DNA from: Atrina japonica
Lineage: Eukaryota; Mollusca; Bivalvia; Pterioida; Pinnidae
Direction: 5' to 3'
DNA length: 64,000 nt
NCBI GenBank assembly: GCA_030159075.1
Contig: BROG01000264.1
Location: forward strand, 339,501 to 403,500
The notes under the pieces were generated by a model. It did not search any database, was not told the DNA's origin, and was given only the letters and a program-made list of their open reading frames with translations. Made by a program: the position numbers and the translations under genes. Positions 1 to 15,535 of this stretch are shown here, piece by piece. Each line of letters begins with the position of its first letter. The stretch's first letter is position 1.

Positions 1-1011
1 CAAAAAAGAACTAAGAACAGAATAATAAAATACATACTACCCTTTTTTATTAATTTTGGTGTCGTGAGAGAAGAAAAAGCCAGGGTGTCGCTAAGTACAA
101 TGACCCACTATACGACATGTACGACACAGGCCGGACTTCGTCAGCGCCGTGATAGACAAAAGAACCTGCGGATGTCCATTCAAGTTGTATTTTTCCGCCT
201 TAAATTTCACTGTGAGGGGTACATTTTAATCTATTTAACACGTTAGTTGTTATAATTTTAATTAATAATGATACATGTTGTTTTATATTAAGTTATAATG
301 TTATATATGCTTTAATGAATAAGTATTGTTCGGAATAAGATCCAGCATACACGTATTAATAAAAATAAATATTGAATAAGACCGTGAATATATATTATAT
401 ATGTATGTTATATCATTGGGAATTTTAAAAGATAAACTTATTATAATTTTCATAATCTTTACGATTTGTACATGTGTACAAACACACTTGTGCAGCCAAT
501 ACGATTTATTGTTACATTTTTTTTATCATATTTATATAAGTGTATTTTTTTTTATTATAATTATATAAATTGATGTTATATATAGTCTATTACATTATAA
601 ACATTTTATTAAGACTGAGTAATTATACGATTTGTGTAACTGCAAGTATACAATTAGCTTGAAGCCTGGCAACCGGTTATAAAATCTGGCACGCAAAGAG
701 ACATGTAAGGGAAAAGATAAGAAAAATCTTGAGGCGTATATTTATATACCTAACCGTGTATGTTGATAAGACGACCGAGGCAGTAGGCAGTTTTTATATA
801 CTGTAGAGTGAAATGAACACTTTTTAATTTCGTAACATTAAATTACTTGAAATATTCTTTTAAAATTATAGTTACTTTATCTCTATGTAAATGCTTAGAA
901 GTATAATTATAAGCATTAGTATATAAAGTACCTCTCATTGTGTTTAAATAAGGAGAAAAACACATTTACTCTACATAGAAACATTTAATACATTATCCGG
1001 CAATTGAGTGA
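1..1011. other. AT-rich non-coding stretch
   Basis: No gene, RNA or recognisable repeat is seen. The short open frame at 64-246 has no family resemblance and AT-rich flanks, so it is not called. Confidence 0.5.
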
Positions 1012-1092
1012 AAATAACAACGACGACAACGAAAATAACAACGACGACAACGAAAATAACGACGACGACGACGAAAATAACAACGACGACAA
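1012..1092 (+). repeat. AAC/GAC minisatellite
   Basis: A degenerate tandem array of GAAAATAACAACGACGAC-like units repeats about four times. It opens a low-complexity Asn/Asp frame on one strand and a Ser/Leu/Phe frame on the other; neither is believable as a protein. Flanks 1093-1745 hold nothing recognisable. Confidence 0.8.
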
Positions 1093-1743
1093 GAGGAACA
1101 ACAAAAATGTGGAAAAAAAAACAAGGAGACATAGGTTCAAATCTGAAAATGTGCAGTTTCGTTTATCCACGTGTTACAGAGTAACTAATTAAAACCAATT
1201 TCATGAATGGAAAAAAGTTCATAAAAATACAAATGGAGCAGTTCCTACGAAGATGATGTCCAAACTAGCAGATGATTTGTAAATCAGTGTTTGTGGACAA
1301 AGTGTAATATTTCGGACAATCTGTTATAGACTTTCAAATTCAACTATTGACATTTACATCGGACAATCTGTTATAGACATTCAAATTCAAGCAATGACAA
1401 TAACTTAAATAACATTTAAATTTTTATTAATTATAACACTTTGTTTATGTCCACTGTATTATGAACATTACGAATTGATAATCGTTAATTACTCTATTTG
1501 AACTTGTACACACATTTATATATTGTTAATTTTAATTAATTTTAATGATATTTGTCAGTAAAAAATATGAAATTGAGGCGAGAATGTCTTGAATGAGTAT
1601 TGAGTGAGACAACTTTAAGCTCCCATAGTTACACATGTAGGTTTAGAAAAATATATATTAGTAGTATCAATTATTTCAGAATGCAGAGATTATTGCAATC
1701 ACATAATTTAATTGACATTGAAAGGATGCGGCCCGCACCAGTG

Positions 1744-1858
<115 letters not shown>

Positions 1859-2554
1859 AAATATGAACTTTGAAGTTTATTAAACTTGTACAGAGATTTA
1901 GATGTCTCTTCATGGTTTACAAGTTATCGACGATCGACTCGATACAACTACTACAACTACTCTCTACAAAGCAGAAGGACCAACTGCCCTAATCATACTA
2001 CACTACATCCTCAACTCTTTCCCTGCTGATTATCTGAGTGGTATGCTCTTTTCTATTGTTTAAGACCAGTTTATTATGGCTGTACGGCTGAAAGGGTTAC
2101 GTAGAATTTCTACGTTTTTGCTAAAAGTCCATGTGAACCATTCATGCTCTATGGGTCATCTGGTATGTTAAAGTTTATTCATCTCCGTCATTATGCGTAA
2201 CGTTAACCATGTCTACTTTGACATTCTTCTCCCATATTATTTATGTGTGAAATTTTCATCTGATTTGTACATTGGCCACTAGACCTTCATACGATTACTA
2301 CACTGGTATCTGTGATTTTTATATTCAGTTATTTATTTCTGTCGAGCAATTATATGATAAAGGCAAACAAGATCATTTTACCGACCATAAATTTGGTTGA
2401 CTTAAAAAGCCATATTCCAAATGATTGATTGGTTATCAGTCTGCCTTTTATATGAAATTGTCATACACTGAAAATACCCTTGCATGAATAACAATATAGA
2501 AAACGTAAATATCATTTATTTGTAGGGAAACGTATTAAATATATTGGTTAATTT

Positions 2555-2850
2555 AAACATAAACCCATAACCTAGTATTTCGGTACCAGAGGGTCATTTT
2601 ATACCAAAGTAATACTTCGCTCAGATAACACTATTTAGATTCTAAACTTCTCAAATGGTAAGACATTCATTTTACAGTGGTTGCTCTGAGACGAATTTCG
2701 CAATACATTTAGATTTATTATTTGGTCATGTATGATACCATATACTTGTATATATAATAAATTCCAGCTCAACAGATAATGTCTTACTGACATACACGAT
2801 CGTCTTGAGCATTTATTTTCTTGCAATACTATAGCTTTGGAATTGTTAAT
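2555..2850 (+). repeat. Dispersed repeat family B
   Basis: This copy shares an ordered set of landmarks with others at 26.0, 28.1, 34.5, 40.8, 43.2/43.9, 47.1 and 59.1 kb. The landmarks are CCTAGTATTTCGGTACCAG, then TTACAGTGGTT, then TTTATTATTTGG, then GATCGTCTTGAGCATT. It has no coding potential; the family is about 300 bp and of unknown class. Later copies continue into a TTTGGTATTATGTTTATAAT end that is degraded here. Confidence 0.75.
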
Positions 2851-2886
2851 TTACCGTCTATTCGTATGGCGGTAATTCTGGCAAGC

Positions 2887-2981
2887 ATATGTTACATTAA
2901 AGTTTTACAATTCAGCAAATTGAAAATTGTTATAGATAGTTTTCAATTCGCTGAATGGTGAAACTTTAATGTAACACATAT
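2887..2981. repeat. 40-bp inverted repeat (hairpin)
   Basis: The left arm 2887-2926 and right arm 2940-2981 are near-perfect reverse complements around a 13-nt loop. Both contain TTACATTAAAGTTT or its complement. It could be a foldback element or MITE core; no target duplication is obvious. The following stretch to 3460 holds nothing recognised. Confidence 0.75.
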
Positions 2982-3462
2982 AACTCATGTGATTGGTTTG
3001 TGCAAAATTTAAGACATAGTTCGTTAGGATATATCGACTTCAATAACATTTGAAAATCGTTGACGTTGATTGGCAGAACTTGTAGTCCACCACTACTTTC
3101 TGTTGGTCCGATTCAGAAGCTTCAGAATGATTTCCGATTCAAAATGATAAATAATCGGCGCGGCTAATGAAGGGGTACAGTTATTTAATGTTCTCTTGTG
3201 CAGAACAAAATTTTATCATAAATAAAATTGCATGCAACTTTTTAACCATTGGTGAAGGAAGATACCGTTAGCAACTGATAACAACAACTCTAATACCAGG
3301 CAAGATCATCATTGAAACATATTTTTAAACGGAACAACGGGACTTGATCCAAAAAAGATTCGAAAGATAATTAAAAATGAAATCGGTAAGAAAACATATA
3401 TTAAACATTATATTTAACAGCGCATTACATGCTTTTAAGAAAAGAAAATTATTCCGATTTTT

Positions 3463-3765
3463 TTTACTTACTACTTGTACTTGATGTAAAATAACAAATA
3501 AGAGCTATACATCAGCATAAAATTGATATATTCCTATATAATTATGTGAAAATAAGGTCAGCTCCATTGTGACATTTATTTATAAATAGTAAGGTTGAAT
3601 TAATCAATTTCTGATTTTCTAAGCAATTAACATAAAATATATATAATTTTAAGAATGTTTATGCATGTGTATATCTTCTGTTGGTATTGTATATCAATCT
3701 TAGCAGTACAAAAAGAAAATGAAAATTTGAAAAACAAACATACAGCTTATGCCTCTTTAGCATAG
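3463..3765 (+). repeat. MITE-like repeat family F
   Basis: This matches copies at 25333-25712 and 55680-55890. Shared blocks are TACTTGTAATTGATGTA-like, AGAGCTATACA-AGGCATAA, GTGAAAATAAGGTCAG, and a final ACAGCTTATGCCTCTTTA. In the 25-kb copy the ends are inverted repeats, pointing to a non-autonomous DNA transposon. This copy's left end is degraded. Confidence 0.6.
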
Positions 3766-3855
3766 AAATACATTATATGAATAATACATATCAAAGTGGA
3801 TAATGTCATAGTCTTCACTGTGAATACATATATGGTTTCCGCTAATACTGTCACA

Positions 3856-3990
3856 ATATAAAAAATCTCAGATACCAAAGTATAAATCTTTAGGATGGCC
3901 GGAATACAGATACAAATCTGGTAAAAATGGACAAAAACGACCTCTGGAAACCAAGAGGTGGGATCAGGTGCCATGGAAGAAGCATTCCCA
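3856..3990 (-). repeat. PLE-A 3' fragment
   Basis: The 3' tail of the PLE-A retroelement, identified by ATCTCAGATACCAAAGTATA followed by GAGGTGGGATCAGGTGCCAT. The same tail follows reverse-transcriptase coding sequence at 57605-58810, so this is a 5'-truncated copy on the minus strand. The 3991-4650 stretch to its right holds nothing recognised. Confidence 0.75.
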
Positions 3991-4650
3991 GTTATTTTTA
4001 TATTGTTTTAATGTTTTATCGCGACATTATCAGCAAAATGTGAGGTACCACACATTTTAACCTGTGCAATGGATTGATAACTAGGATCCTGTAACGTTCC
4101 TCGCCTGCCAAGAACAGGATTTTCGGTTTCAAGTTTTATTCGGAAGGTCAAATATTTTAGCTTCTACACGGTAACTTATCAATTCAGAATTATCAAATGT
4201 TCACGAGATATTTGTTTTTAAAAGGAAACCTACCTCATTTTGTGTCTAAAGCTGAATTTCACATTTGTGTTGTTTCGATATATGTATGTTTATTTCCTTT
4301 TATTTACATACAATTGTGAGATTTTGGATAATAATAATAAAGAAAAACATTAGAAATTAGATAAAAATATAAAAATGAAAGATTTGAAAATTTTACGTGA
4401 GGATCATTTGGGGAATTGATTTTCAATATACGGTATACTAATTTATTCTATAAATGTGCTAAAAAGTTTACTGCCGGATACAAAAGACTCTTAGGCTGCT
4501 TTTGACAAGTCTGATTCGAACTGGTTCAAAAGTTTGAAAACATTTAGGACAGACAATGAATAACAAATATACGCTGTAACCAAAGACGGCATTAATTTTT
4601 AAACTTAAATAATAACTCGTATAAGAACCTACACTTTTACCTTGTACTTT

Positions 4651-4925
4651 AAAGGGGTATTAGCAATGTACTTGACCTCATCACCAAACTTGACCTTTTT
4701 ACCGAATTTGACCCCTTCATCGAACTAGAAAGGTTTCCATGGAACATTTGCGACGGGTGTGGCATGCCAGCAGAAGACGCTGACTCCTTCCGGATACCTG
4801 AACTTATCCAGTTTGGGATTCGTAATTGTTCTTCATGTGGAGACCATTTGGACATCTAATTCGTCGTGTTATAATGGACTTGAGTTTTGATTATTGATTG
4901 GTACTTCTTCAATTTACTCTTTAAA
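4651..4925 (+). repeat. PLE-2 3' fragment
   Basis: This copy has the ordered tail motifs TTGACCTTTTTACCGAATTT, ATCGAACTAGAAAGGTTTCC and GACGGGTGTGGCATGCCAGC, ending near TTGATTATTGATTGGTACTT. The same tail follows RT coding sequence at 59282-59945 and, reversed, at 15536-17112. It is 5'-truncated and non-coding. The 4926-5247 stretch holds nothing recognised. Confidence 0.75.
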
Positions 4926-5247
4926 GCTCATAGGAAACAAATTTTCAAAAATTTCTAATCATAAAGCGTTATTTATTCGCCTTTTATATCACAGTTTCTA
5001 CAGACCTCGAATAACGCCACGCGTGTTATCGCTCTTGTCTGTGACGTCACACGTGAACAATTCTCGCAAAACGTCAATGGATAGCGGTGGTAGATGTAAA
5101 GATAAAGCCGAATCTTGTCGGCATAGTAATCTATCTCAATGAGCGAAGTGTTAAAATAGCTGAAGCGTGAAGACTGAGTTGTCTTATCGATAATTTACCT
5201 AACCGTTGTCCTTGTTTTACTAATAAGATAATGGATGTTTAGAAGAA

Positions 5248-5466
5248 ATATAAAAAATCTCAGATACCAAAGTATAGATCAATAGAATGTCCAGGACATA
5301 GATACAAATCCGGTAAAAATGGACAAACACGGACCTCTGGAAACCAAGAGGTGGGATCAGGTGCCATGGAGGAGTAGGCATCCCCTGTCGACCGGTCACA
5401 CCCGCCGTGAGTCCACAGTCAAGTCCAATGAAATACGTGAGGAGTGTATCCTCAATAAATAAGGAA
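5248..5466 (-). repeat. PLE-A 3' fragment
   Basis: A longer minus-strand copy of the PLE-A tail, running from AATCTCAGATACCAAAG through GGTCACACCCGCCGTGAG to GAGTGTATCCTC. It is 5'-truncated. Confidence 0.75.
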
Positions 5467-5597
5467 ATAATTACTTTTGTATTTGAGTGTTTAAGCACTG
5501 CATGTAATCACCCGTAGATTTACTAACGCTGTATATTTACTTGTAATTGCATATGGTTGTTATAAGGAAATAGACTAATATGCAGGTAGCTTAATGG

Positions 5598-5840
5598 TTT
5601 ATAGCGGAAACTTTATAATAATGAAGTAACCGATGTTTTATACATGTATTTGTTCTCTATCATTCATTATTTTGTTCTTTTATAGCGGAAACTTTATAAT
5701 GATAAAGTAACCGATGTTTTATACATGTATTTGTTTTCTATCATTCATTATTTTGTTCTTTTATAGCGGAAACTTTATAATATTGAAGTAACCGATGTTT
5801 TATACATGTATTTGTTCTCTATCATTCATTATTTTGTTCT
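5598..5840 (+). repeat. Three-copy 81-bp tandem repeat
   Basis: Three head-to-tail units of exactly 81 bp start at 5598, 5679 and 5760 with TTTATAGCGGAAACTTTATA. They differ at only a few positions, including AATGAAG, GATAAAG and ATTGAAG. This is a recent local duplication with no coding content. The stretch 5841-7082 is very AT-rich, with a (TTTG)n run at 6181-6213 and scrambled TTTTAATATTAAAAAT words at 6410-6830, but no gene. Confidence 0.9.
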
Positions 5841-7082
5841 TTGGACAGATGCAATGTTAAGGTTTTGACATCGACTGATGAAAATCCTTATGCTTAAAAA
5901 GGTGTTGATGTAATAATCATAACTCGAAAATATGAAATGATAAAAACTGATAAATTCCGAAGATAAAACTTAATTTTCTCAATTAAAACAAATACGCAGA
6001 ACCTAGAAATTCCAAACGTAAATTTATTTATAACCTTTATTATTAAACAAACATTGGTAGCTGTTACGGTATAATTCCGATTCAAATTCCTCCAAAGAGA
6101 AATGTTGTTATGCGAAAAAAATCAGCAAAAACACTCTGAATTCACATATTTCAATTTGTGAATTTAGAGTGTATTTACTGTGTTTTTTTGTTTGTTTGTT
6201 TGTTTGTTTTTATTCGTGTTACGGTATAGATTATCACTTTAAACCAAAATTTTGAAAACGTTCTTTTTTTTAGCATTTTACTCATTTCACTCGTAAATAT
6301 ATGGCAAGCCGATAAGGAATTTAATCCCTGTTTTTTAATGTAAAAAACCGATATTTTCTTATGTATGTTAAAAATAGGAAAGAAATTCATTTGACTTGCA
6401 AGCCAGTGGAGAAAGTATTGTCTATTTTTTTATTAATACATGTATTAAAAAGTTGTTTTTAATATCAGTTAATTGAATGTTTAATATTAAAAATAGTTTT
6501 TTATTAATGTATTAGAAAATAACTTTTAATATGAAAATATTAATTGACTAATATTAATGAAAATTTTTAATCATTACAAAATAATTTTTATATAAAAAAT
6601 CGACTGATTTTTTAATATTAAGAAATCGACTAATTTTCGTTTCAGAAAATATTTTTAGAATTTTAGAAAAAAATTTCTTAATATGTTTTGGAAAATGATT
6701 TTTAGATATTAAGTCGACTGATCTTTTATATTTGAAAGTATTTGTTTTTAATTTTAGAATTTTTATAATATTAAAAATAGTTTTGATATAAGAAAAAATT
6801 ATATGAAGATTTATGTTACAAAATGAATTTTTAAGGTGCTCATATGTTTATTTTGTTTACTGTGACATTTTTTTTCAATCGGATGGTTTTTTTATTTGTA
6901 CATGGTAATATAGGAAAATAAATAATTTAGAGAAAATACATTTTACTCACTCATCAACATTGTCTCAAATTGACATTCATTAAAAATGATTAGATCTATC
7001 AAAGTAAACATCACTTCCCATTGTATACGTACCGGTTTTACAAGTGACCGTTTATGTATCGAAGCTTTATGAATCCATATAG

Positions 7083-7085
7083 ATA

Positions 7086-7136
<51 letters not shown>

Positions 7137-7188
7137 ATATATATATATATATATAATATAAAATATATATATATACATATATTATATA

Positions 7189-7220
<32 letters not shown>

Positions 7221-7221
7221 G

Positions 7222-7259
<38 letters not shown>

Positions 7260-7271
7260 AACTATATATAG

Positions 7272-7303
<32 letters not shown>

Positions 7304-7400
7304 ATATAATATATATATATATATATATTCACATATATATATATCATATATTTGACGATATATTTATATAATATATATATATATATATATATGATACTTG
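7083..7400. repeat. (ATCT)n/(AT)n compound microsatellite
   Basis: TATC tetranucleotide runs at 7083-7135 and 7222-7260 alternate with long AT dinucleotide tracts. The second TATC run follows an AT block, giving a partly palindromic layout. Confidence 0.95.
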
Positions 7401-7595
7401 ACAGGTAACTCATCCCCAGTGTCGTCTAGACCAGTAATGTAGTATTACATGCTTATAGTTATTTACATTGTTTTAAGTCGATATTATATAAAGTCTACCA
7501 TATATCGCTAATATAATTATGGTGAGCTAATGCCTCTTTAATTTAAAAAAATAAATGATGGAAACATATAATGAATTAATTTTCTGTTTGTTTAG

Positions 7596-10374
<2,779 letters not shown>

Positions 10375-10604
10375 TTTTCACACATACTATTGTGCATATT
10401 ACAAGAACTCTTATAATCTCGTTGAACTATTTTTTTATAATTATCATTCATTTTACCTTATATATCTATCAATGTTATAGGACTGTATATCTGTATTATT
10501 AATTATCTTTATTAATGCTTTGTTTAAGCAAGCGTGACGTGTAGAAATATCACCTCGACAAATTTCGAATAATTATTTTGAAATGGCAAGATACTCTTGT
10601 AAGA

Positions 10605-10870
10605 ATTACATAAGATGGCGGTGCGGATTAAAATTTTGATTATCATACGGATGATTCTACTCACTTTTTGGTTATAACAATCTGCACGGGAAAAACGTTT
10701 TATTCTTCACTGGATACTATCTTATATATGGTTACAAGTAGGAACGATTACTCTAGTCCGTGAAATTTTAATGTTATGCTTTATTAAATAAAATTTAAAC
10801 TTGTCCTGGTCAAGAAAAAGTTCACAAGGTTTCTCGCCGCCAGGTCACATGGATTTTACTATATCTATAA
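10605..10870 (+). repeat. Dispersed repeat family C
   Basis: Shared landmarks with 12850-13110, 21930-22015, 39650-39860 and 41200-41300 are ACATAAGATGGCGG, TGATTATCATACGGATGATT, AGTAGGAACGATTACTCT and GCCAGGT-A-ATGGATTTTACTA. It has no coding potential and its class is unknown. The following 10871-11430 holds nothing recognised. Confidence 0.7.
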
Positions 10871-11431
10871 ATTTCGAGGTATCATTACAAAGATTTGAGA
10901 TACATTTTATTTCAAAAACATAAATCTGTCACTTGTTATGACCATAAAGCCACTGATTTTTAGTTTACTCATCTCAATATCTAAACAAATATTCTAATGT
11001 CTAAAGAAACATTAGGGTTATTTTTGGCTATATATGATACCATATTTACGTGTATTTACGCAGATTTACGTTTTTGTGATATATATCCTCTTGAATATTC
11101 GAGATAATACCTCAAAATGTCAAAACATAGCGGCAATATGTTTCAGTGCGTGGTCGATTGTATGGACTTATTTAAAAGCCATGCTTAATCAAAACTCTGA
11201 AGACAGTTGAAATATTTCATTTATTTTGAAGTTCCATTACAATAACTTTATTACACTTTATTTGTAATTCATGTTTATAGTTTACGGATAGTTGTTCACC
11301 AGTAAATCTCTGCAATGCTGCACTTTATGACCTAAACGTTTAGTTACTAATTAAAAAAATGTCGACATAATTCAAAACTATTTTTAGTTGGTTTGTTTTA
11401 TGTAAATGTACCTCACCCATTAGTTTTGATA

Positions 11432-11965
11432 TAAAAATCAAATAAAAACCAAAGTAGGTCCAGGATACAATATAAAACTCTGGTGAATATTGGATAAACA
11501 CGGACCTCTGGAAACCGTGGAAAATTAAAGGTCTCCTGTTGATCGGTCACACCCGTAGAGTTCACAATCAAATTCAAATGAAATATAAGGAAAAAATCTT
11601 CGTCAAAATCGTTACAGACGTCTGACGACTCAACAACCGCTACCGAACAGGTTGTTGTTGTTGTTGAATTGTTGTTTAACGTCCCACACAAGAATCTTTC
11701 ACTCATATGGAGACGTCACCAAATGCCGATGAAGGGCTTCAATTTTTGGCCTATATTCAGCACTTACGGTCATTAAGCAGTGAGGGTTCTTTAACGTGCC
11801 GACACCTACTGTGACACGGGGCCTCGGTTTTAAATGTCTAATGCGAAGGACAGGAATCCGACATGTCACCGGCTGGAATCGAACTCACGACCTCGCCATC
11901 AAGCGTCGAGCGCGCTACCGACTGAGCCAGGCCGACTCCCGAACAGGTAACTCAGTATTTTATTT
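11432..11965 (-). repeat. PLE-A 3' fragment interrupted by a SINE
   Basis: A diverged PLE-A tail (CACGGACCTCTGGAAACC, GATCGGTCACACCCG, CTCAACAACCGC) is split at CCGAACAG by the SINE at 11651-11938, then resumes. The interrupting SINE is therefore younger. Confidence 0.7.
11651..11938 (-). mobile_element. tRNA-derived SINE-1, full length
   Basis: Read on the minus strand, it starts with a tRNA-like head (A box TGGCTCAGTCGGTAGCG, B box GAGTTCGATTCCA). A conserved core follows, with GTAGGTGTCGGCACGTTAA and GACGTCTCCATATGAGTGAA, and it ends in a CAA-rich tail. It is flanked by the 8-bp target duplication CCGAACAG (11643-11650 and 11939-11946). The head is not a functional tRNA gene. Confidence 0.85.
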
Positions 11966-12849
11966 AGTGATACATAGTAATTGCAAATGAAATTTTTATA
12001 CCGGATATTCTTCTATAATCCGAAGATCCTCATATTTTCGAATTTGAGGCCTCGCGAGTTGGGAACTAAGATTTTGTCATTTTAGAGGCATTTCTTTCGT
12101 AAACGACTTGTTGAGACTGAAACACCCTGTCGTATTATAAATAAACAATTATATTATTTTTCAATAGAAAAAAAGGGTAATTTAACTTTCTTGTGAAGGA
12201 GCACACTGACGTTTTAGATAATAAACTTTATAGAAAATAAAATCGGTTCACGACTAAAGAAATTTTGCTAAATCACCAAGTAATTTCTTTTTTCTTAAAA
12301 TCATGTAAGGGTTTCAAAATCGCTTTGATACATATTTCATAATCAGTTCTACCTCATAAAGACCATTTAATATGAAATTACTGCTGTGAACAGTGTCAGC
12401 TTTTTGTGACATAATAAACAAGCCATGTAATTAGAGCACCCATTCATTTGATAAAAAATAAATAAAATTATGTATTCAAACCGCACGTTTTCTATTATTG
12501 TCTAAACTATCAAATACGCTTATTGGTTTATCAAAACAGTTGAAAACTTCGTGCTTTCTGATTAATACCTGTCATTTGTATTGTACTGAGGGCGGGACTG
12601 GGCTTGCATTAAAGTTAAGCAATAAATAAACCCGAGGTACAAGACTACAATATCTTTTGTATAGATGTGAGTAAATTGCAAATCTTTCTCCATTTTGCTG
12701 TAAATGGATAAATAAATAGTATACTCATTTTATGCTGTTTAATGAAATAAAGTCTTTGTTAGGTACTCCAGATGAAGAGAATAAAATGCATATGTGGTTG
12801 CGTGTAAAGTGATGTCATATAACCCCCAATTGATCATTTATATTGTTCG
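11966..12849. other. AT-rich non-coding stretch
   Basis: Nothing recognisable: no ORF with family character, no tRNA-like box and no clear inverted repeat. Confidence 0.4.
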
Positions 12850-13110
12850 ATTTACATAAGATGGCGGGGCGGAGTAACCTTTTGATTATCATACGGACGG
12901 TTCTTACCACTTTTTCGGTTGTGAAAGGCTTCTCGGGAAAAGAGTTTTCTTATCTACATAATAACCATACGTGTGATGACAAGTAAGAACGATTACTCTT
13001 GTCAGTATAAGTTTAACTTATTAACTAATATTTAAACTCAAGGTCAGGACACGGTTCACGAGATTCCACCCCGCCAAGTTATATGGATTTTACTATAGAG
13101 ACGTTTTTAA
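12850..13110 (+). repeat. Dispersed repeat family C
   Basis: This copy is close to 10605-10870, with AGATGGCGGGGCGG, ATTATCATACGGACGGTTCT, AACGATTACTCTTGTCAGT and GCCAAGTTATATGGATTTTA. Its right flank, 13111-14125, holds only a short tail resembling a LINE 3' end (ATATTGTTGAAAGTGGCGTG, 13953-13973). Confidence 0.7.
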
Positions 13111-14123
13111 GTACAAATGTATGAAGGTGAGTTTATTAAACTGAGAATATCAAATTACATTTACATGCCTACCTTACACGTTATACACTGACATTGATAT
13201 TTGTTAACAATACAGTACGAGATAGTTGTATGATTAAACGAGGTGTACAAGGCAGAGGCAAAGTTGTAAACTGAATCGAATAACTCTTGTGAGTGATATA
13301 GAGGTTTGGCGACAATGCAGCTTCAATGAACATAAAGCGGATTTATTGACGGAAAACGGTTTCAGTTTTGGATTTTTGGTTTTCACATGGCTTGAAACTA
13401 CTTTCGTTATGTTTGAAGTGATGCAGTGAATGATATGTTTGCATTTTCAAATTGACCAACATATCAGAAATCACTGTGTACTGTTGCTAAGACGGGTTTA
13501 ATGTATATTTTATCAACTTTTATAGTAACTGAAACGTGTCACAGAAAATTATTCCAGTGTCATTACTAATGCGCTTTTACGCCATCCTTGCATACTCTGG
13601 ACTGCATGCAAACCGATGAAACAACCTCCAGAGATAATTCGGTGGGGTCTTGAACTTGTTTGAAACTTGACGAGAAAACCGAAACTAGTATCAATTAAAT
13701 TTAGTGCAATAAATAAAAGGTTTACCAAACTATCTATAAATCAGAACCACTTTATAGACTATAAATTCACCCATAAGTTTTGTTCACAGTATTTGATAAC
13801 TAACGAAATAATTATAATCGACAAAGCCTGGCTTATCTCCCTTTAATTATCATTGCCATAAACAAATTTTCAATTTTAATACATGTATTTAAAATTCTGA
13901 AATAGATTAGGACGTAAAAACCATGAAAATGCTGCTGCAACATCGAACTAAAATATTGTTGAAAGTGGCGTGAAATACCATTTATGTAACTAATTGTGTT
14001 TAAAAACGAAACAAATAGCTTTGATACATATGAAGAACAATAATTTCATCATTTCTAGATCCTACAAATTTGATGTCTATAACTTCTACATACTTATTTG
14101 GATGATGTTTTGTTTATTAGGGG

Positions 14124-14125
<2 letters not shown>

Positions 14126-14211
<86 letters not shown>
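14126..14211. repeat. (AT)n microsatellite
   Basis: About 86 bp of pure AT dinucleotide, directly abutting the repeat at 14212. Confidence 0.95.
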
Positions 14212-14215
<4 letters not shown>

Positions 14216-14370
14216 CTCGCTATTAAGACCACCTAACTGACTCAAAGTGGTCTCATTAGTGAGGTGGTCCCTTAAGTGAGGCTCTGTACTGATTCAACAT
14301 TAAATGAACAGACTGTAAATTTATGGTCTTAAATGTGGGGTGGTTTTCAAAGCGAGGTGGTATTTACCTC
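14212..14370. repeat. GACCACC-type MITE, diverged
   Basis: Related to the TA-flanked element at 23131-23285. It contains AAACCTCGCTATTAAGACCACC on the left and a partly inverted GCGAGGTGGTATTTACC on the right, with several AGTGAGGTGGTC words between. It is probably a Tc1/mariner-type non-autonomous element. Confidence 0.5.
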
Positions 14371-14564
14371 ATATCTTCATATATAAACAAACCTTCATAT
14401 TAACCTACAACATTGCACTACCTGGACTAAACAGAAATTTGTTCACCAACTTTCAACTGTTATGGTATGTTGCTTGTGACCTTTGTTACGATATATATTT
14501 GTATCAATGAATAAAAAGATATTAAACTATTAACCACCAGATGACAACGTTCAAACGCATGAAC

Positions 14565-14745
14565 ATTGGAAAAACACGGACCTGCACAAAATTCAGACGT
14601 TCAGATTAGGTATCAAGTATGAGTGAGCATTCTTGTCTACAAGTCACATTGGCCGCCAATCCATAGTCAAATCCAAATGAACGAAGTGAGAAATAAACCT
14701 CCGTCACAGTCGGTTTAGACGAGTCACCAACTACTATAGAACAGG
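14565..14745 (-). repeat. PLE-A 3' fragment, diverged
   Basis: A worn copy of the tail: AACATTGGAAAAACACGGACC, then TCACATTGGCCGCCAATCC, then a GAGTCACCAACTACTATAGAA block. It lacks the terminal CAGATACCAAAG end. Confidence 0.5.
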
Positions 14746-14861
14746 GATAGTTCCCTGTTTTTCTGTAAAAGTTGATATTCCTTCTTAAATGTTTAACTTT
14801 TACTGTTTGTTTAATTTACTGTGCTACTTATACTAGAATTTTCAGATGAACTGTCACTAAT

Positions 14862-14907
14862 GGTGTGTGTGTGTGTTTGGTGTGTGTGTGTGTGTGTTTG
14901 TGTGTGT
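14862..14907. repeat. (GT)n microsatellite
   Basis: Interrupted GT dinucleotide run. The surrounding 14750-15360 shows nothing else. Confidence 0.9.
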
Positions 14908-15365
14908 TATCATAATAAGTAATACTGAAAAAAAGATTTATCTTTCTTCGGCCTCATTGACCTGCATACGTTGAAAACGTTTATTTCTCTGCACATTACG
15001 TGGGTTAAATCAAGACTATTTAAATGTACACAATCAAATATATTTTGTGTCGGATATGTCAGTATTGTCAGAGTATATTCCAGTTAAGGTGATAACAAAT
15101 TTATTATTCACAATATTAAAAATGATATATTGTTGTAATGGTAAAATGTACCTGATATAGAAATTGGCTTTACTTATTTAAGTATTTATTCTTTTTTATG
15201 AATTAATCATCCGATTCTACAATAGTAGTCAAATATATTTTTCCTTTTTTATTTATGCATTACTGTAAAATATTTGGGCGGTAGAAACTCTGGCAATATC
15301 ATGAAGTCAATGAAAGATGATCATATACAAGATGAGGGTATATGATCGAAATTTACCGTAATCTA

Positions 15366-15484
15366 TATAAAAAAATCTCAGATACCAAAGAATAAATCTT
15401 AAGGACGTCTAGGATATAGATACAAATCTGGAAAAAAATTGACAAACGCTGACCTCTTGAAATCAACTGGTGGGATCAGGTACT
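15366..15484 (-). repeat. PLE-A 3' fragment
   Basis: A short minus-strand stub that begins AAAAAATCTCAGATACCAAAG and stops after GGTGGGATCAGGTAC. Confidence 0.7.
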
Positions 15485-15535
15485 TTTCCTATAGCTGGTA
15501 ACGTACCCATATAAGTAAAAAAAAATCCCGCTGGA

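Noticed and set aside
1004..1192. Asn/Asp-rich 62-codon frame
   Set aside because: Generated by an AAC/GAC minisatellite, no flanking exon signals.
5598..5840. CRISPR-like array
   Set aside because: The 81-bp repeats are contiguous with no spacers, and the genome is eukaryotic.
10787..10792. AATAAA as the MCO-1 polyadenylation signal
   Set aside because: It lies in a family C repeat more than 400 bp past the stop, so its assignment to the gene is unsupported.
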